The notes under the pieces: generated by a model | Database searches by the model: none | What the model was told of the DNA's origin: nothing | Seen by the model: the letters and a program-made list of their open reading frames with translations, nothing else | Program-made: the position numbers and the translations under genes | NCBI RefSeq assembly: GCF_900108585.1 | Contig: NZ_UESZ01000001.1 | Span: forward strand, 434,001-498,000 | Reading direction: 5' to 3' | DNA: 64,000 nucleotides | Source: Branchiibius hedensis | GTDB taxonomy: Bacteria; Actinomycetota; Actinomycetes; Actinomycetales; Dermatophilaceae | Shown: piece after piece, positions 15,805 through 24,700 of the stretch | How the letters are laid out: each line of letters opens with the position of its first letter | Position numbering within the stretch: the stretch's first letter is position 1

Positions 15805-16839
15805 TCAGGGGACGAGGATGGCGCGGCCGCGCACCCGACCATTGTCCAGGTCGTCGATCGCGGTCTGGAAGTCATCCAGCGCGTACTTCTGCGTGTGCAG
15901 GGTCACCGCCCCGCGCCGCGCCAACTCCATCAGATCGCACAGGTCGTTGTAGGAGCCGACCAGGTTGCCGATGTAGTTGATCTCGGTGGAGATGATGTCG
16001 ATGGTCGGCACGTCGATGTTCTCGCCGTACCCGACCACGTGGTAGTCGCCGGCCTGCCGCAGCATCGCGGTGCCCTCGGCCGTCGCGCCGTTCTCGCCGA
16101 CGAAGTCGACGACCACCTCGGCGCCGTTGCCACCGGTGAGGTCCAGCACCTGCTCGACCTGGGTGCCTTCGGCGACGACACCGTGGTCGGCGCCGATCGA
16201 CAGAGCCAACTTCACCGCGTCCGCGTTGCGGTCCACGACGATGATCTCGGCCGGGCTGAGCGCTTTGAGCACCTGGATCCCGATGTGCCCCAAACCTCCT
16301 GCACCAATCACGACCACCTTGTCGCGCGGCGTGAGGCGCCGGGCCGCCTTGGCCGCCGCGTGGTACGCCGTGAGGCCGGCGTCCGCCAGCGCCGCCACGT
16401 CCGCGGGGTGCAGCGAGGAGTCGATCTTGACCACGCTGCGCGCCGAGGTCTTGAGGTACTCGGCGTACCCGCCGTTGGTGTCGATGCCCGGGAAGGCGTT
16501 GGCCTCGCAGTGCACGTCGTCGCCGCTGCGGCAGGCCCGGCACAGGCCACAGGTGATCAGCGGGTGCAGGATGACGGTGTCGCCCTCCTGCACGTTGGTC
16601 ACCGCGCTGCCGACCGCCGATACCCAGCCGGCGTTCTCGTGCCCGATCGTGTAGGGCAATTGCACCTGGGACTTCTCGGCCCACTGGCCTTCCAGGATGT
16701 GCAGGTCGGTGCGGCAGACACCCGCTCCGCCGATCTTGACCACGACGTCCCAGGGGCCGGTCGGCTCGGGGACCGGGACCTGGTCCATCTGCAGGTTCTG
16801 GTGATAGCCGACCACCTGGACGGCTCGCATCGTGCTCAT
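15805..16839 (-). CDS. Zinc-dependent NAD(P)-linked alcohol dehydrogenase (MDR superfamily)
   Basis: A 344-residue medium-chain dehydrogenase. The catalytic zinc ligands are in GAGVCRTDLHILEG (Cys) and PYTIGHENAGWV (His-Glu); the structural-zinc region has C-x2-C-x2-C-x7-C (CGLCRACRSGDDVHC). The Rossmann motif is VVVIGAGGLGHIGIQ near residue 170. It closely resembles the alcohol dehydrogenases encoded downstream of actinobacterial propane monooxygenases (secondary alcohols such as 2-propanol). It overlaps the upstream DUF59 gene by 4 bp. Substrate is inferred from the operon type only, and no monooxygenase gene is present here. Confidence 0.9.
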   Translation of the reverse strand: MSTMRAVQVVGYHQNLQMDQVPVPEPTGPWDVVVKIGGAGVCRTDLHILEGQWAEKSQVQLPYTIGHENAGWVSAVGSAVTNVQEGDTVILHPLITCGLCRACRSGDDVHCEANAFPGIDTNGGYAEYLKTSARSVVKIDSSLHPADVAALADAGLTAYHAAAKAARRLTPRDKVVVIGAGGLGHIGIQVLKALSPAEIIVVDRNADAVKLALSIGADHGVVAEGTQVEQVLDLTGGNGAEVVVDFVGENGATAEGTAMLRQAGDYHVVGYGENIDVPTIDIISTEINYIGNLVGSYNDLCDLMELARRGAVTLHTQKYALDDFQTAIDDLDNGRVRGRAILVP

Positions 16840-17606
16840 GACAAAGACTCCTTGAGGGTGGTGAGGGAAATGAACGCGGCGTCGGCGGGCTCCAGCCCGT
16901 CGGTCCGCACGGTTTGGTCCTGCTCGGATCCGGGGTAGCGGGTACGCAGCAGGCCGCGGCAGAAGTGCGCGTTGCCGTCGATCGAGATGCGAGTGGACCG
17001 CGCCCGGGCAACGGCAAGCGGCACATTGCCCGGGCGGGTGTTCGCGTGGTCGACCAGCACGTAATCGTCCTGACCCGTGGGCAATCCGATCGCCGTACGC
17101 CGACGCACCAGGGCCGCTCGATGCTCACCTTCGGGCAGCTCGCCCAGGCGTACGTCGGCCAACGATTCGACCGAGCGGGACGGGTCGGCGCGCAGGAGGT
17201 CGGTCAGGGCACGCTCCATGGCGGCGGTGTGCGCCTTGCGGCGGAACGTCGTACGCAACTCGTCCAGACTGTCCAGCGCCTCATGGCGGAAGGTGCCCCG
17301 GTAGCCCAGGTCACCGGCCAACCCGGCGTTGATGATCGGCGAGTCGTGGTGATCGTCCAACTCCACAACCACGCCGTCGGTCCAGTCCAGCGCGACCAGC
17401 GCATCCTTGGCGTCGGAGGCCATCAGATAGGCGAAATTCGGTGAACAGAACGACGTCGGCAACCGCAGGTGCACCGTCACTGACGACCCATCGACCGCGA
17501 CACTGCGCACGAAGCCGAGGTCGGTGATCGGTTCGTCGAGTTCCGGGTCAAGGACGACGCCGAGCGCTTCGATGACCGAGTCCTCAAGGGTGAGAACTGC
17601 GCTCAT
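16836..17606 (-). CDS. DUF59 (MIP18-like) metal-sulfur cluster assembly domain protein
   Basis: A 256-residue protein whose first about 100 residues are the MIP18/SufT-like DUF59 domain (VIEALGVVLDPELDEPITDLGFV, interrupted here only by description: VLDPELDEPITDLGF near residues 17-31, then LPTSFCSPNFAYLM near 50). The remaining half is specific to the homologues that accompany propane-type monooxygenase operons. Such a protein is thought to help metal-centre maturation. It overlaps both neighbours by 4 bp (amidohydrolase upstream, alcohol dehydrogenase downstream), so the three are translated as a unit. Confidence 0.8.
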   Translation of the reverse strand: MSAVLTLEDSVIEALGVVLDPELDEPITDLGFVRSVAVDGSSVTVHLRLPTSFCSPNFAYLMASDAKDALVALDWTDGVVVELDDHHDSPIINAGLAGDLGYRGTFRHEALDSLDELRTTFRRKAHTAAMERALTDLLRADPSRSVESLADVRLGELPEGEHRAALVRRRTAIGLPTGQDDYVLVDHANTRPGNVPLAVARARSTRISIDGNAHFCRGLLRTRYPGSEQDQTVRTDGLEPADAAFISLTTLKESLS

Positions 17607-18649
17607 TTGGCGCCGACCAGATCCGCCGCTTCCGGCTGTCGCGGACCGGTCGCCGTCTCATCGGCGGTCGGCAACTGCAACTCAGCGGGCACCTGCAGGT
17701 CGTAGAGGCGAGCCGCGTTCAGGCCGAGGATCTTCTTCTTCTGCTCGGTGGTGACCGGCGCGTACTCGGTGAGGTCCTCCGGGATCTGGAAGTCCACGAA
17801 CTGCTCCACCAGCCAGCGCGGCGTCCAGATCGCGTAGTCGGAGGAGAAGGTGATCCGGTCCTCACCGATCCAGTAGAGCAATTCACCCAGGATCTGGGCG
17901 AAGTAGCGCGGCCGGGTGTGCATGAAGGGCATCGCCACCGCGAGACCGCCCCACACGTTGGGCTCCTGGGTGGCGATCCAGCAGAAGTCCTCCAGGCGGG
18001 GCAGGCCGACGTGCTCGATGATGAAGTTCAGGTCGGTGAAGTCGGTGGCCACGTGATCCACATCGGCGACGTCGAAGGCGTCCCGATCCAACGGGCGGAT
18101 CGTCGGACCCTTGTGGATGTGGATGTTCTTGATCCCGAGCTCGCGGCACAGCTCGAAGTACCGGTAGGCCCACGGGTCATCCAGCTTCCAGCCACGGCTC
18201 TCCCCGTGCCACTCGGCCGTGTAGAGCTTGACGCCCTTGAGTCCGAATCGCTCTGCGTCGGCGCGCAATTGGTCCAGACCGGCCTCGCCGTTGCGCGGGT
18301 CGAAGTTGTGGTTGTAGGTCAGCTTGTCCGGGTTGGCCTGGGTGAGGGCGAACGCCTCCTCGGTCTGCCCGAATCCGGTCTTGTAGAACTCGCCGAGGTA
18401 GGCCGGCTGGAAGATGGCGTGGTCGACGTAACCGTCGGTGAACAGGTCCTTCATCAACCGCTCGCCGCCCTGGTAGAGGTAGTCCTCGTAGGGCCACACC
18501 TCCGACTCGGGGGAGAGGTTGCGGTGGTAGTCGTAGAAGCAGTCGATGAACTGCTTGCCGTGGATGTTGCGCTGGTTGCTCTCGCGCGCGTCCCACAAAG
18601 CGATGTGGGCGTCGACGATGAAGTACTTCTCGCCGTCCTTGGTGTACAT
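17603..18649 (-). CDS. Amidohydrolase family protein of the propane-monooxygenase-accessory type
   Basis: A 348-residue amidohydrolase_2 protein. It begins MYTKDGEKYFIVDAHIALWD; note the D-A-H-I in place of the usual H-x-H at the first metal site. Later conserved points are LGIKNIHIHKGPTIRPLD near residue 170, LNFIIEHVGLPRLEDFC near 210 and ITFSSDYAIWTPRW near 285. Proteins of this exact type lie beside mimABCD/prmABCD clusters in mycobacteria, Gordonia and Rhodococcus. It is the first gene of the minus-strand operon; ATG 18649 has GGAGGCC 6 nt upstream. A TGTGA-N6-TCACA site lies 21-36 bp upstream of the start. Confidence 0.85.
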   Translation of the reverse strand: MYTKDGEKYFIVDAHIALWDARESNQRNIHGKQFIDCFYDYHRNLSPESEVWPYEDYLYQGGERLMKDLFTDGYVDHAIFQPAYLGEFYKTGFGQTEEAFALTQANPDKLTYNHNFDPRNGEAGLDQLRADAERFGLKGVKLYTAEWHGESRGWKLDDPWAYRYFELCRELGIKNIHIHKGPTIRPLDRDAFDVADVDHVATDFTDLNFIIEHVGLPRLEDFCWIATQEPNVWGGLAVAMPFMHTRPRYFAQILGELLYWIGEDRITFSSDYAIWTPRWLVEQFVDFQIPEDLTEYAPVTTEQKKKILGLNAARLYDLQVPAELQLPTADETATGPRQPEAADLVGAK

Positions 18650-18669
18650 GCGGGCCTCCTGGTCGGTGC

Positions 18670-18685
18670 TGTGACTCGTGTCACA
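18670..18685 (-). promoter_or_regulatory. Perfect CRP/GlxR-type site upstream of the amidohydrolase operon
   Basis: TGTGACTCGTGTCACA is a full 10-of-10 match to TGTGA-N6-TCACA, the binding consensus for CRP-family regulators (GlxR in corynebacteria, Crp in mycobacteria and streptomycetes). It ends 21 bp before the amidohydrolase start. A second site lies exactly 105 bp away in the same divergent region. Confidence 0.7.
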
Positions 18686-18730
18686 TCGCCGAAGGTAGGT
18701 CGTCCACGTCCCGCCCGGCCCACCTGCGCT

Positions 18731-18745
18731 GTCTCACTTTGAGAC
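18731..18745. promoter_or_regulatory. Palindrome GTCTCA-CTT-TGAGAC, candidate operator of the adjacent activator
   Basis: A perfect 6-bp inverted repeat with a 3-bp spacer lies midway between the divergent starts and between the two CRP-type sites. Activators of the AcoR type often bind palindromes in the divergent promoter next to their own gene. Assignment to the regulator at 18807-20249 is inference. Confidence 0.5.
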
Positions 18746-18774
18746 GTCGCGCCCGGCGGGCGCCCGCAGATCTT

Positions 18775-18790
18775 TGTAACGTAGGTCACA
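18775..18790 (+). promoter_or_regulatory. CRP/GlxR-type site upstream of the AcoR-like regulator gene
   Basis: TGTAA-CGTAGG-TCACA matches 9 of 10 positions of TGTGA-N6-TCACA. It ends 16 bp before the start of the regulator gene and abuts its ribosome-binding site, where an occupant would be expected to repress. The centre lies 105 bp (ten helical turns) from the perfect site at 18670. Confidence 0.6.
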
Positions 18791-18806
18791 CCAGGAGGTG
18801 TGTGGC

Positions 18807-20249
18807 ATGGACGTGTTACCCGAGCGGGCGCACGATGGCCGGCCGGCGTCCCAGCGGGTGCTGGCGTCGTGGCAGCGCAGCCAGGAGTACGGCGTGTCGC
18901 TGGACCAGGTGCACCCCGCCTTCACCGGGGGACTGGACACCGAATCGTTGTTCTTCCAATGCGGGGATCAGGTGCTGCGGGACCTGCAACAGACCCTCGC
19001 CGGTGAACCGATCAGCCTGATGCTCACCGACTCCGACGGCATCGTGCTCAACCGGCACAGCGGCGACGACTCGCTGCTGCGGGCGTTGGACGCGGTGCAC
19101 CTGGCGCCCGGGTTCGGCTACTCCGAGCGGGAGGCCGGAACCAACGGTCTGGGCCTGGCTCTTGCCGACCGGTCGCCGACGGTGGTCCGGGCCAAGGAGC
19201 ACTACGCGCAGAGCCTGACCGAATACACCTGTGCCGCAGCACCCGTGCTCGACCCGACGTCCGGACGACTACAGGGAGCGGTCAACCTCACGACCTGGTC
19301 GGATTCCTCGCACGACCTGCTGCTGGCACTGGCGCAGTCCGCGGCCAGCAACACCGCGGCGCTGATGCTGACCCGGTCCCAGGGCCGCACGCCACACCCG
19401 GCGCCGCGCGGTGAGGTCTTCCGGGTGGTGGCCCCACACCTGGAGCCGGGCAGCGGTTCGACCTTCGCGCTGTCCACCGGCTGGGGCCAGGCCTTGGATC
19501 ACGCCAGTTCGGCGATCGCGGCCGGCCGTGTCGTGGCGGCCGTGGGGGAGGCCGGCGCAGGGCGCGTGACGTTGTTGGCGCAGGCGCTGCGGCGGGTGCA
19601 ACCGCGAAGCCGGATCCTGTCGGCCTCGGCTCCCGCACCCCAGGACCTCGAGCCGTGGCTGATGCTGTGGACTCCGGAGGTGGGCAAACCCGACACGGCG
19701 GTCATCGTCGGCGACGTCGACGTGTTGCCGCTGTGGGCTGCGGACCGGCTGGCCCAGTTGCTCATCGCCAGCGCGGGTCTGCCGATCGTGCTAACTGCTG
19801 AGCGGCTCGAGGACGTCCCCGCTCCGCTGTTGCCGCTCATCGAGACGGTGGTGCCGCTGCCGGCATTACGGGAGCGGCCGGAGGACGTGGTGCCGATCGC
19901 GTTGCACGTGGCCGCGCGGGCCCGCGGTCGCGAGGTGGAGATCACCGCCGCCGCCCGCCGTGCGTTGACCGATCACGCGTGGCCGGGCAACGTCACCGAA
20001 CTCGTGCGCGTGATCCGGCACGCCGCGATGCGGGCCGACGTGATCGACGTACGCCACCTGCCGCCGTCAGTGTTGTCGGCCGCCAGCCGACGGTTGTCGC
20101 GGATCGAACGGTTCGAGCGCGACGAGATCGTCCGTGCCCTGTCCCGCCCCGGGACCACGATGCAGCAGGCGGCCGCCCACCTGGGGATGAGCCGGGCAAC
20201 CCTCTACCGCAAGGTGTCGCAGTACGGCGTGCACGTGCCCCGCGCGTAA
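18807..20249 (+). CDS. AcoR/MimR-like transcriptional activator: GAF, degenerate AAA+, Fis-type HTH
   Basis: A 480-residue regulator, probably of the divergent dehydrogenase operon. Residues about 60-180 form a GAF-like sensor (LMLTDSDGIVLNRHS, FGYSEREAGTNGLGLAL, EYTCAAAPVLDP). Residues about 225-400 resemble the AAA+ module of bacterial enhancer-binding proteins, but the Walker A lysine is arginine (GEAGAGRVT), Walker B is VIVGDVDVL and there is no GAFTGA loop, so contact with sigma-54 is not expected. The C-terminus has an FIS-type HTH, MQQAAAHLGMSRATLYRKV. ATG 18807 has AGGAGG 8 nt upstream. The overall plan fits actinobacterial AcoR/MimR homologues. Confidence 0.88.
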   Translation: MDVLPERAHDGRPASQRVLASWQRSQEYGVSLDQVHPAFTGGLDTESLFFQCGDQVLRDLQQTLAGEPISLMLTDSDGIVLNRHSGDDSLLRALDAVHLAPGFGYSEREAGTNGLGLALADRSPTVVRAKEHYAQSLTEYTCAAAPVLDPTSGRLQGAVNLTTWSDSSHDLLLALAQSAASNTAALMLTRSQGRTPHPAPRGEVFRVVAPHLEPGSGSTFALSTGWGQALDHASSAIAAGRVVAAVGEAGAGRVTLLAQALRRVQPRSRILSASAPAPQDLEPWLMLWTPEVGKPDTAVIVGDVDVLPLWAADRLAQLLIASAGLPIVLTAERLEDVPAPLLPLIETVVPLPALRERPEDVVPIALHVAARARGREVEITAAARRALTDHAWPGNVTELVRVIRHAAMRADVIDVRHLPPSVLSAASRRLSRIERFERDEIVRALSRPGTTMQQAAAHLGMSRATLYRKVSQYGVHVPRA

Positions 20250-20267
20250 CCCACGTAGGGTCGGGGC

Positions 20268-21146
20268 GTGCGCATCGTGTCCCTGCTTCCGTCGACGACG
20301 GAGATCCTCTTCGCGATCGGAGCCGGCGACGATGTGGTGGGCGTGACCTTCGAATGCGACACGCCACCGGAGGCGCTTGAGCGCATCATCGTCTCGAATT
20401 CGGCGATGCCGCAGGGGCTTTCACCGCGAGAGATCGACGACTACGTTGCCGCCGCGCTGGCCCGCGGCGAGGACCTCTACCACCTGGACGCTGACGCGTT
20501 GCGGTCGTTGGCTGCCGACCTGGTGGTGACGCAGGATCTGTGTGCCGTCTGCGCGGTCGACGTCTCGGTGGTCGATGACGCGTTGGCCTACCTGGGCTGC
20601 ACCGCGCAGGTGCTGACGATCGACCCGCATACGATGGGCGAGGTGGTGGACTCGATCCGGACGCTCGGCGCGGCCACCGGTCACGACGAGGCAGCGGCGG
20701 TGGTGGTGACCGACCTGCAGGAGCGCCTGGCCGCGGTCGCTCGCACTGTCGCGGGTCGGGCCCGGCCGCGGGTGCTGGTGCTGGAGTGGACCGACCCGCC
20801 GTTCGCTCCGGGGCATTGGATCCCGCAGATGGTGACCCTGGCCGGCGGTCAATCGGTACTGGGTGTCGCCGGTGAGCGCTCCGAGCGGGTCGACTGGGCG
20901 GCGGTGCGTGACGCTCGACCGGAGGTCATCGTGGTGGCGCCGTGCGGGTACGACGTCGCCGACTCTGCTCGCCTGGGCAGCCAGATCCTCGACCAGCTGC
21001 CGGACGTCCCGGTCTGGGCGGTCGATGCGAACGCGTCCTTTGCTCGTCCCGGGCCGCGGCTGGTGGACGGTGTCGAGGCCCTCGCGTCGTTGTTGCACGA
21101 CGTGCCGATGCCGGATCGACCGTGGAAACCCCTGCGGTTGCGATGA
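20268..21146 (+). CDS. Cobalamin-binding / BtuF-like periplasmic-binding-fold protein without signal peptide
   Basis: A 292-residue protein of the helical-backbone substrate-binding fold (peripla_BP_2). It starts MRIVSLLPSTTEILFAIGAG, the standard start of BtuF-like cobalamin-binding proteins, and has ALRSLAADLVVTQDLCAVC and VLEWTDPPFAPGHWIPQM further on. No signal peptide or lipobox is present, so it is cytosolic as written and is not a complete transporter component. No permease or ATPase gene is adjacent. GTG 20268 starts 18 bp after the regulator stop. Stand-alone members of this type are common in actinobacteria; their role is not settled. Confidence 0.8.
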   Translation: MRIVSLLPSTTEILFAIGAGDDVVGVTFECDTPPEALERIIVSNSAMPQGLSPREIDDYVAAALARGEDLYHLDADALRSLAADLVVTQDLCAVCAVDVSVVDDALAYLGCTAQVLTIDPHTMGEVVDSIRTLGAATGHDEAAAVVVTDLQERLAAVARTVAGRARPRVLVLEWTDPPFAPGHWIPQMVTLAGGQSVLGVAGERSERVDWAAVRDARPEVIVVAPCGYDVADSARLGSQILDQLPDVPVWAVDANASFARPGPRLVDGVEALASLLHDVPMPDRPWKPLRLR

Positions 21147-21745
21147 ACTGGCGGATCAGAGGCTACCGACCCGGGGACGAAGCGGCGCTCGCCGAGGTGT
21201 GCGTGCGCACCGGCGCCATGGGTGGCGACGCGTCCGGCCTCTTCGACCCGCCGGGTCTGCTGCCCGACATCTACCTCAATCCCTACCTGGCGCACTGCCC
21301 GGACCTTGCGTGGGTTGTCGCCGATGGCAGGAAACCTCCGGTCGGCTACCTGGTCGCGACCGCAGACACGTTGGAGTTCGACCAGTGGTTCGCGACGCAG
21401 TGGTGGCCGAGCGTCGCCCAGCGCTACCCCCGGGCCGAGCACCCCACGACGCTGCAGGAGTTGGTGACCGAAGCGGGGTACACCCATGGTTCGACCCGGG
21501 ACCCGCTGGCCGCGGAGTACCCGGCGCAGTTGCACATCGACCTGCTCCCGGTGTTGCAGGGCCAGGGGTTCGGCCGTCGCCTGATCGAGGTGCTGTGCGA
21601 GGCGCTGGTGGCTCGCGGCGTCCCCGGAGTGCATCTGGGTGCATCGAAGGACAACTCCGGCGCGATCGCCTTCTACCACCGGCTCGGGTTCACCCCGCTG
21701 CCGTCGCCGGAGGGCACCCAGTGGTTCGGCAAGCGGCTCGGCTGA
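21143..21745 (+). CDS. GNAT family N-acetyltransferase
   Basis: A 200-residue acetyl-CoA-dependent transferase. The acetyl-CoA-binding motif A is LHIDLLPVLQGQGFGRRLIE (Q/R-x2-G-x-G/A) around residues 133-152, followed by HLGASKDNSGAIAFYHRLGF, motif B. The N-terminal 120 residues with an extra insertion (ATQWWPSVAQRYP) resemble GNATs related to the O-GlcNAcase acetyltransferase-like group. ATG 21143 overlaps the previous stop by 4 bp, so it is coupled to the BtuF-like gene. Its last 56 bp overlap the 3' end of the convergent FtsK-like gene. Confidence 0.87.
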   Translation: MNWRIRGYRPGDEAALAEVCVRTGAMGGDASGLFDPPGLLPDIYLNPYLAHCPDLAWVVADGRKPPVGYLVATADTLEFDQWFATQWWPSVAQRYPRAEHPTTLQELVTEAGYTHGSTRDPLAAEYPAQLHIDLLPVLQGQGFGRRLIEVLCEALVARGVPGVHLGASKDNSGAIAFYHRLGFTPLPSPEGTQWFGKRLG

Positions 21746-24700
21746 CGCGCACCTGGGTCAGTCGGCCGCGATGCACCACAACCCCCGAACCCGGCCCCTC
21801 GTCGTACGACGTGGGCAGACTGACGCCCAGGACCTCACCGTCGCGCGGCCCGGGCTGCAGGATCACACCGACCCCCGCACGCTTCACCAACGGCAGCAGA
21901 CCGGTGAACGCGGCAGTTGCGGAAGTCAGCGACGAAGTCACGACCAGTCTGTGTCGTCCGGCGAGGTCGGCGAGCAAGCCCTCGATCGGCGTACCACCGA
22001 GTTGGTCGGCGTCGTCGACGTAGACGGTGCCACCGGGATGCTCACCTGCCCATCGGGTGAGGTCGGTGGTCTGTGCCGGATCGGTGAGCCAGAAGGTGCG
22101 GCCGGGGTCGGCCGCCGCGCTCGCGGCCAGGGCGGTGCTGCGGCCACTGCCGGGTGGTCCCGCGATCAGGATTGCCCGGTCATCGTCCCGCCACCCGATC
22201 GGTCCGTCGAGACCGACGCCGAAGGCCCCTGCGGGCAGCGAATCAACCTGTGCGGGAAGGGGATCGAACCGCACCGCGACGGACGCGTCCGGTGCTGGCG
22301 CGCCGGGCAGAGCGCACTGGATCTCCAACTCCTCGGGTAGCAGAAGGCCACGACCCGGCGTGCCGAGCGAGGGTAGCTGTGCGGGTTTCACACCGAGCAG
22401 GATCACGTCGTCGGTGCCACCGCTGGTCAGACACAGCCGGCGCGCGGCCAGGCCCGACACCCGACCGCTGACGACGCCACGACCGCCCGCGACCGCGGTC
22501 ACCACCCCCGCGCGAGGGCCGTCGCGCAAGATCGCGAGCAGCCGGTCGCTCAGCGTGAGCGACAGGGCGTCCGTGCGGGCCTGCAGACTGTCCCAGTCAT
22601 CGATCAGTAGTCGCACCGGGTCCGCACCGCCGTGGGCGATGCGGTCCTCCAACCAGGTCAGCAGACGATGGACCCGTGCATGTTCGTCGAACCGGATCAC
22701 GGCGCCGATGTGCGGGAGTGACTCTCCGACCGTCGGTTTCGAGGCGGTTAGCCAATAGACGGACTCACGACTCCCGGTGGCGAGGGTGCGTAACACGGTG
22801 CTTCGACCACTGGCCGGACCGCCGACGATCAGCAGATTGCCGTCCTTCAGCGACCACCCCGTCCACTCCTGGCGCTGCTCGTCGGGTAGATCCACCAGGC
22901 CGAGCGGCGCGGTTCCTGCCCCACCGGATTCGGCGGTGAGCCGCGCCGCCAGCGGCGGCAGCCAGGGCCGATGGGCGGGCGCGGATCCCTCCAACGCGTG
23001 CGCTCGGCGGATCGCGGACACGATCCGGCTGAGGTCGTCATCGTCCTCGCGTGCCCGGCGCGATATCGGTGCGCCGGTCTGCGGGTCGACGGACAGCACT
23101 TCGGGAGCAGCGTCGAGACGCGGAGTGTGCCCACTCACCCGTGCGACTTGCACTCGTTGCCGGTCGCCTCCGGCCCGCTGGGCGACTGCTCGGCCGGGCC
23201 GGCTGGGGTCGAGGCGGGCGGCGTCATCAGCGTCGATGACGTCACGCGAGTCAGTGACATCGTTGAGGCGCAATGCGATTCGCAGGTCCATGTTGGCCCG
23301 GATGTCTGCCGAGACGACCCCCGCCGGTCGCTGGGTGGCCAGGATCAGGTGAATACCCATAGAGCGGCCGACCGCTGCCAGCCGCACCAAGCCGTGCACG
23401 AAATCGGGCAACTCGTCGGCCAGGACCCGGAACTCGTCGATCACCAGCACCAGGCGAGCCAACCCGCCGCCGTTGTCGCGATAGGCGGCGTAGTCGACCG
23501 CGCCGGCACTGGCCAGGAGTTGTTCCCGCCGGCGGATCTCGGCCTGCAGGGAGCGCAGTGCTCGCACCGTCAGCGACGCATCGAGGTCGGTGACCATACC
23601 CACGGTGTGCGGCAGGCCGGCGCACCCCGAGAACGCCGCACCGCCCTTGTAGTCGATGAGCACGTAGCTCAACTCCTGCGGGGACCGACTCAGCGCCCAC
23701 GACACCAGGAAGGTCTGCAGCAGACCGGATTTGCCGGCTCCGGTGGTGCCGGCGATCAGGGCGTGCGGCCCGTCGACCGGCAGGCTCACCTCCCACGGCC
23801 CTTCGGCGGTCCGTCCCAGCAGCACACGGTCCGAGGCTTCGGACCACGCACGCAGCACGGCGTCGGGATGGGTGGGATCAAGGGTGCGGTACTCGCGCGC
23901 CAGGTCGACCAGCGAGACCTCGCGGGGTAGACCGACGCTGCTGCGCTGCGATCCGGTGGCGGCGGCGAGGGCGCGGACTGCGGTCTCGGCCTGACCGGGA
24001 GCGGGCAGGTCGAGGGTGATGTCGAGTCCGTCGACCCTGCCCTGCGCGGTGGTCACGATGCGACCGGGCTGCGGTGTGCTGTCGGCCACGAGCGCGATGA
24101 CCACGGCGTCGGCTGGAGCGTTGGCGGCTACCTCATCCGTCACGAGGACCACCGTGGTGTCGGCGGCGGTGTCCGCACAGGTCGGACCGATTCGTGGCGT
24201 CGCGTCGGGAGCGGGCAGCACATGGGGCAGGAAGCGAAGCCATTGCCATGCGGGGCGATTCACCGGTGACGCGCAGACGACGATCTGCAGTTCGTCGGGT
24301 GAGAACCACGTGGCGAGCTGGGTGAGGAGCGACTGGGCGACCAGCTGGCGTTGCGGCCCAGCGAGCTCCACACGACCGGCCGTGCGCAGATCGATCTCCA
24401 CCGGGGCCTGCTGCAGCGCGACCGGCTCGATGTCGTCGTCGCCGAACGTGTGGCGTTGCCATCGACGGGTCACCCCGGACTCGACGACGCCGGTGCCGAG
24501 TCGTAGCCGGAGTTCCGCCGTGGGATCGCGCGACCACCGGGCAGCAGCGCCCGACCGGGCCACCCACACGGTGGTGCCGAGGGCGGGCGTCCGCGATCGG
24601 CGTACGGCGATCTCCTGCTCCAGCGCGCGGCGCACCTGCGCCTCGGCCACCTCGACGTCGTCCCGGTGCGCGGCCATCGCCCGGCGATGGGACCGGGAGC

